From the NCBI GenBank assembly GCA_025618425.1, contig CM046836.1, forward strand, positions 20,806,494 to 20,870,493: a DNA stretch of 64,000 bases, read 5' to 3'. The position numbers were made by a program, and so were the translations under genes. This DNA is from Heliocidaris tuberculata. Taxonomy: Eukaryota > Echinodermata > Echinoidea > Camarodonta > Echinometridae. Of this stretch, positions 60,999 to 64,000 are shown piece after piece. Under the pieces are notes generated by a model, which worked only from the letters and a program-made list of their open reading frames with translations, was not told where the DNA came from and made no database searches. How positions within the stretch are numbered: position 1 is the stretch's first letter; the number at the start of each line of letters is the position of its first letter.

Positions 60999-63637
60999 TG
61001 GCGTTGGTTTCTCTTTTCCGTGCAATGATATTCATCGTATCCCTCTCAGCTTCTTCGGAGAAGTTCTCGGGTCGTTTGATGCATTCTGTCTTAACAGTCG
61101 GAAATCATGAGAGCTGTGATCAGATTGCCCATGAAAGACGCGTCAACTGCAGAGATCGAAACCTGGATACATTCCCCGGCTTCTTTTCACCTGACATTCA
61201 AAAGCTCGATCTGTCTTACAACAATATCCGAGAATTCTCCAGGAAGTCACTCCAGAACTACAGTTTTCTTGAGGATCTGAATCTGGCTCATAACAAGATT
61301 AGCGTCATCAAAAGTCATTCCCATTTTCCGCTCAAGTACTTGATTCATATCTCCTTTGCTTTCAATACAAATCTTCACTTACAATCTGGCGATTTCTTTC
61401 GAGGTATGGAACAGTTATCAAAGATTGAGCTACAAGGATGTCGCTTGCGTTCTATCCCAAATGACACATTGCACTGGCTTCCAGGACTGACTACTTTATA
61501 TTTATACGACAATGACCTAACGTATTTCAAAATGACCCCCTGCAACGGGAACGAAAACTTGACCATTCATCTAGCGCGGAACCACATCGAACAAATCTCG
61601 ACTGAAACAATCCACGTCGGTTGTCCAATACAAGATATTGACCTGTCGCAAAACCCAATTAATGAAATTCAACAGGAAGCAGTCTCCTCACTTCTCGTGG
61701 AATCTCTGCAGATAAGCAACTGCAAGTTTACGATAATCTTGTGGAATCGCTTATTCAAAGGCATCGCGGATTCGGCTATTCAAATTCTACTCACCATGAA
61801 TGATTCAATCTTTAAAGAAATTCCAGTTGGCCTTTTCTCTCCGTTGTTCAATTCCTCACTTTCTTCCCTTGACTTTACCCACAATGGAGTTCAAAAGCTT
61901 CGCCCATCCATTTTTTCCAACATGACTGTGAAATCATTGTATCTCAATGCAAATAAGATAAAAACGCTCGAAGCGATTTATTTTGATGGAATGCGGGATT
62001 TACGTATTCTCCATTTAGAGAGAAATGAAATCGACGACATCGGTACGTCCCAGTCTAACTGGACGGTTGGATTAGAGGAGTTGCATTTGGCGGGTAACAA
62101 ATTGGCCCAAATAAAGTCCAGTGCTTTTTATGGATTAAATAATCTGATCTTACTTGACCTTTCTGACAATTATGTACTTGCTGTTTTAAGTATCCCAAGA
62201 CTTCCAGTTTTGTCAAATTTGAATCTTGAAAAAACTCTGCTGAATGAATTGTATATCAATGCACCTGTTCTTAAATCACTTAATCTAGTGGCATTAAGAG
62301 CAAACATGTCGCCCTTAATTCCTGGCGAAACTTTTAAATTTTCTCCACTTTTGGAACGTTTGAATTTATTCCTGTCGAACGTAGGAATTGCCAATATTTG
62401 GAATTCATCTCGCAATGTTTCTTTGTTTAGACGGTTGACCCACCTGTCCTATCTCAATTTAGGTGCGAATGGTTTCGAGGTTAGAATTTTACCTACTCGA
62501 TTATTTACCAACTTGTCTCGCTTGAAGGAGTTACACTTAAGAAAGTGTAATATTTTAGTCATCGAGTTCGACCACCTGCAGGGGTTGAAATCTTTGGAGC
62601 TTTTGAATTTAGAAATGAATGACATTAGATACCTTTCAAGTGATTTATTTCGTGACTTAAAAAATCTGCGATTCCTCGACATCGGAGCTAATGCAATCAG
62701 TGTAATTGAAGACGGGACTTTTAGACATACTCCATTGTTAGAAAGACTGACAATTGGAAGCAATGAGCTTGATATATTAAACCAAAAAGCATTTGCTCCA
62801 CTGAAATCATCTTTAAAAGTGATTGACCTTTCCGTAAACCCAATCAGCTGTACCTGCAACCAAAGGTGGTTGGTTGATTGGCTTTATAGTCTTCCCATTG
62901 AAGTGCGCAAGGAAAACCAGACCACCTGCTCCTCGTCTTCCTTAGAACCGGTCAGCCGCAAACCTTTGAGTATGTTCCATCCTGCAGACCTTTGCAGTCC
63001 AGATGTTCTTCTCATCTGCTCGCTTCCGCTAGCTTTTATCGGCGTCGTCGCAATGGTGTGGTTTATGTATTACCAACGATGGGCGTTGAGATACAGATTC
63101 TTTCTCCTTCAGTTGGCCGTCCAGGGTTACGAGGAATTCCAGGATGCTCGAGAACATGGCGAATTCGAGTACGATCTTAACATCATATTCAGTGAAGACG
63201 ACGATGCTGATTGGGTTCGTGACCATTTACGACTGGTAATTGAGGACAGGCTTCCGAATTTTAATCGTAACGTGTTCGGCGAGAACGACCTGATATTGGG
63301 CATGCATATTCTCGAAGCTGTCCAGTACACAATCGACAAGAGCTTCAAGACAGTCGTGTTACTCAGCAGAGCAGCCATTCGGAATAACTGGTTTATCATC
63401 AAGTTCCGGATGGTGGCGGACTACGTCACTGATACCGAGACGGAACACATGGTGGTGGTGTTCTTGGAGGACATACCAACCGAGGAACTCCCATACCTGC
63501 TCAGACTGTACTTGAGTCACCACCGACCCTATCTCCAATGGGTTGAGGATGAGAGAGGGCAGCGGCACTTCTGGGATAAGTTGGTCAAACGTCTCAAGGT
63601 CAACGTAAAATGCAATAATTTAATTCCCCCTCAGTGA
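60998..63637 (+). CDS. Toll-like receptor, single-exon ORF
   Basis: 879 aa from ATG at 60998, in good Kozak context. An in-frame ATG at 60917 would add 27 residues without signal-peptide character. Layout: signal peptide about 1-20 (MALVSLFRAMIFIVSLSAS); an N-terminal Cys-containing cap; about 23 LRRs (IQKLDLSYNNI ... LKVIDLSVNPI); LRRCT with CTCNQRWLVDWL at about 618-630; TM about 669-692 (VLLICSLPLAFIGVVAMVWF); TIR about 724-870. TIR box 1 is YDLNIIFSEDD, box 2 ENDLILGMHILEAV (762-775), box 3 HFWDKL (F858, W859). The usual BB-loop Pro is replaced: D-L-I-L-G. It would sense microbial ligands through the LRRs and signal by TIR adaptors; ligand unknown. Intact, no frameshift. The vertebrate-like single-LRRCT layout is typical of the large sea urchin TLR family. 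Confidence 0.96.
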   Translation: MALVSLFRAMIFIVSLSASSEKFSGRLMHSVLTVGNHESCDQIAHERRVNCRDRNLDTFPGFFSPDIQKLDLSYNNIREFSRKSLQNYSFLEDLNLAHNKISVIKSHSHFPLKYLIHISFAFNTNLHLQSGDFFRGMEQLSKIELQGCRLRSIPNDTLHWLPGLTTLYLYDNDLTYFKMTPCNGNENLTIHLARNHIEQISTETIHVGCPIQDIDLSQNPINEIQQEAVSSLLVESLQISNCKFTIILWNRLFKGIADSAIQILLTMNDSIFKEIPVGLFSPLFNSSLSSLDFTHNGVQKLRPSIFSNMTVKSLYLNANKIKTLEAIYFDGMRDLRILHLERNEIDDIGTSQSNWTVGLEELHLAGNKLAQIKSSAFYGLNNLILLDLSDNYVLAVLSIPRLPVLSNLNLEKTLLNELYINAPVLKSLNLVALRANMSPLIPGETFKFSPLLERLNLFLSNVGIANIWNSSRNVSLFRRLTHLSYLNLGANGFEVRILPTRLFTNLSRLKELHLRKCNILVIEFDHLQGLKSLELLNLEMNDIRYLSSDLFRDLKNLRFLDIGANAISVIEDGTFRHTPLLERLTIGSNELDILNQKAFAPLKSSLKVIDLSVNPISCTCNQRWLVDWLYSLPIEVRKENQTTCSSSSLEPVSRKPLSMFHPADLCSPDVLLICSLPLAFIGVVAMVWFMYYQRWALRYRFFLLQLAVQGYEEFQDAREHGEFEYDLNIIFSEDDDADWVRDHLRLVIEDRLPNFNRNVFGENDLILGMHILEAVQYTIDKSFKTVVLLSRAAIRNNWFIIKFRMVADYVTDTETEHMVVVFLEDIPTEELPYLLRLYLSHHRPYLQWVEDERGQRHFWDKLVKRLKVNVKCNNLIPPQ

Positions 63638-63840
63638 CCCCAAAGTCCTTACGTACATGTCTAACAAGGTCGTGTCTGGACATTCATTGTTATCATTTCT
63701 AGTGTCTTTTGCGCATGAGGCTCCCCCTTTTTTAAAACATCGACTGCGTCAGCGACTGGTGCTGTGTTTTACGCCAGTCCAACCTATGCTAATCAATGCA
63801 TGCGTCGTATTTTAACACAATACATGTATTTGCATATAGG
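63638..63840. other. TLR 3' flank
   Basis: No AATAAA seen between the stop and the window end. Confidence 0.4.
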
Positions 63841-63882
63841 GTGGTGTTTTTAGAAGACATGACAGACGATGAGGTACAATGA
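63841..63882 (+). pseudogene. Possible scrap of a second TIR sequence
   Basis: Reads VVFLEDMTDDEVQ then stop, resembling VVVFLEDIPTEELP in the TIR of the upstream gene. Only about 12 codons, so chance is not excluded. Confidence 0.35.
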
Positions 63883-64000
63883 CTCTGAAATATCATTGTG
63901 TCAGTATTGCTGTTAGATCAGTCTGTATGTTTTAGAAAAAATTTAGAAAAAATTAATTTGGTTAGAACGGAGGTTTAAACAACGAAAGCATTAACACTCC

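Noticed and set aside
62449..62859. 136-codon minus-strand frame
   Set aside because: Antisense shadow of the TLR LRR region.

Overview
This is a eukaryotic, intron-rich, repeat-dense genomic segment, most likely from an echinoderm and probably a sea urchin. That assignment rests on four things: a Toll-like receptor whose whole reading frame lies in one exon, a melatonin-receptor-like rhodopsin-class GPCR, a tRNA-derived SINE, and an abundance of short palindromic DNA transposons. It is an inference from gene content; no species marker was found.

Three genes are supported. (1) On the + strand, 128-12114, are the last nine recognisable exons of a DEAH-box RNA helicase closely resembling DHX40; splice phases agree at every junction and the 5' half lies outside the window. 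(2) On the - strand, 42705-24378, are three exons of a class A GPCR (TM2 to the C-terminus), with introns of about 14.4 kb and 2.9 kb; the exon for the N-terminus and TM1 was not found. (3) On the + strand, 60998-63637, is a complete intronless-ORF Toll-like receptor of 879 aa: signal peptide, about 23 LRRs, LRRCT, TM and TIR. The three genes have no evident functional link.

The rest is mainly mobile and repeated DNA. Recurrent groups are: a hAT-like non-autonomous family with CAGTGGCGGAT-type ends, five copies having exact 8-bp target duplications; TTAA-bounded foldback elements (five copies in at least three subfamilies); TA-flanked small elements; GGGCCCTGTTGCAT-type palindromes; four decayed minus-strand non-LTR retrotransposon fragments; a tRNA SINE; and several large inverted repeats, including a nested pair in a GPCR intron and one of about 4.7 kb ending roughly 0.85 kb upstream of the TLR start.

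Layout: 1-12.1 kb helicase exons and repeat-filled introns; 12.1-24.3 kb intergenic, mostly transposon remains; 24.4-42.7 kb the GPCR with introns containing nested insertions; 42.7-60.9 kb intergenic, with duplications, hairpins and large foldback elements; 61-63.6 kb the TLR, followed by a possible scrap of another TIR sequence. Copy boundaries and percent identities were judged by eye.
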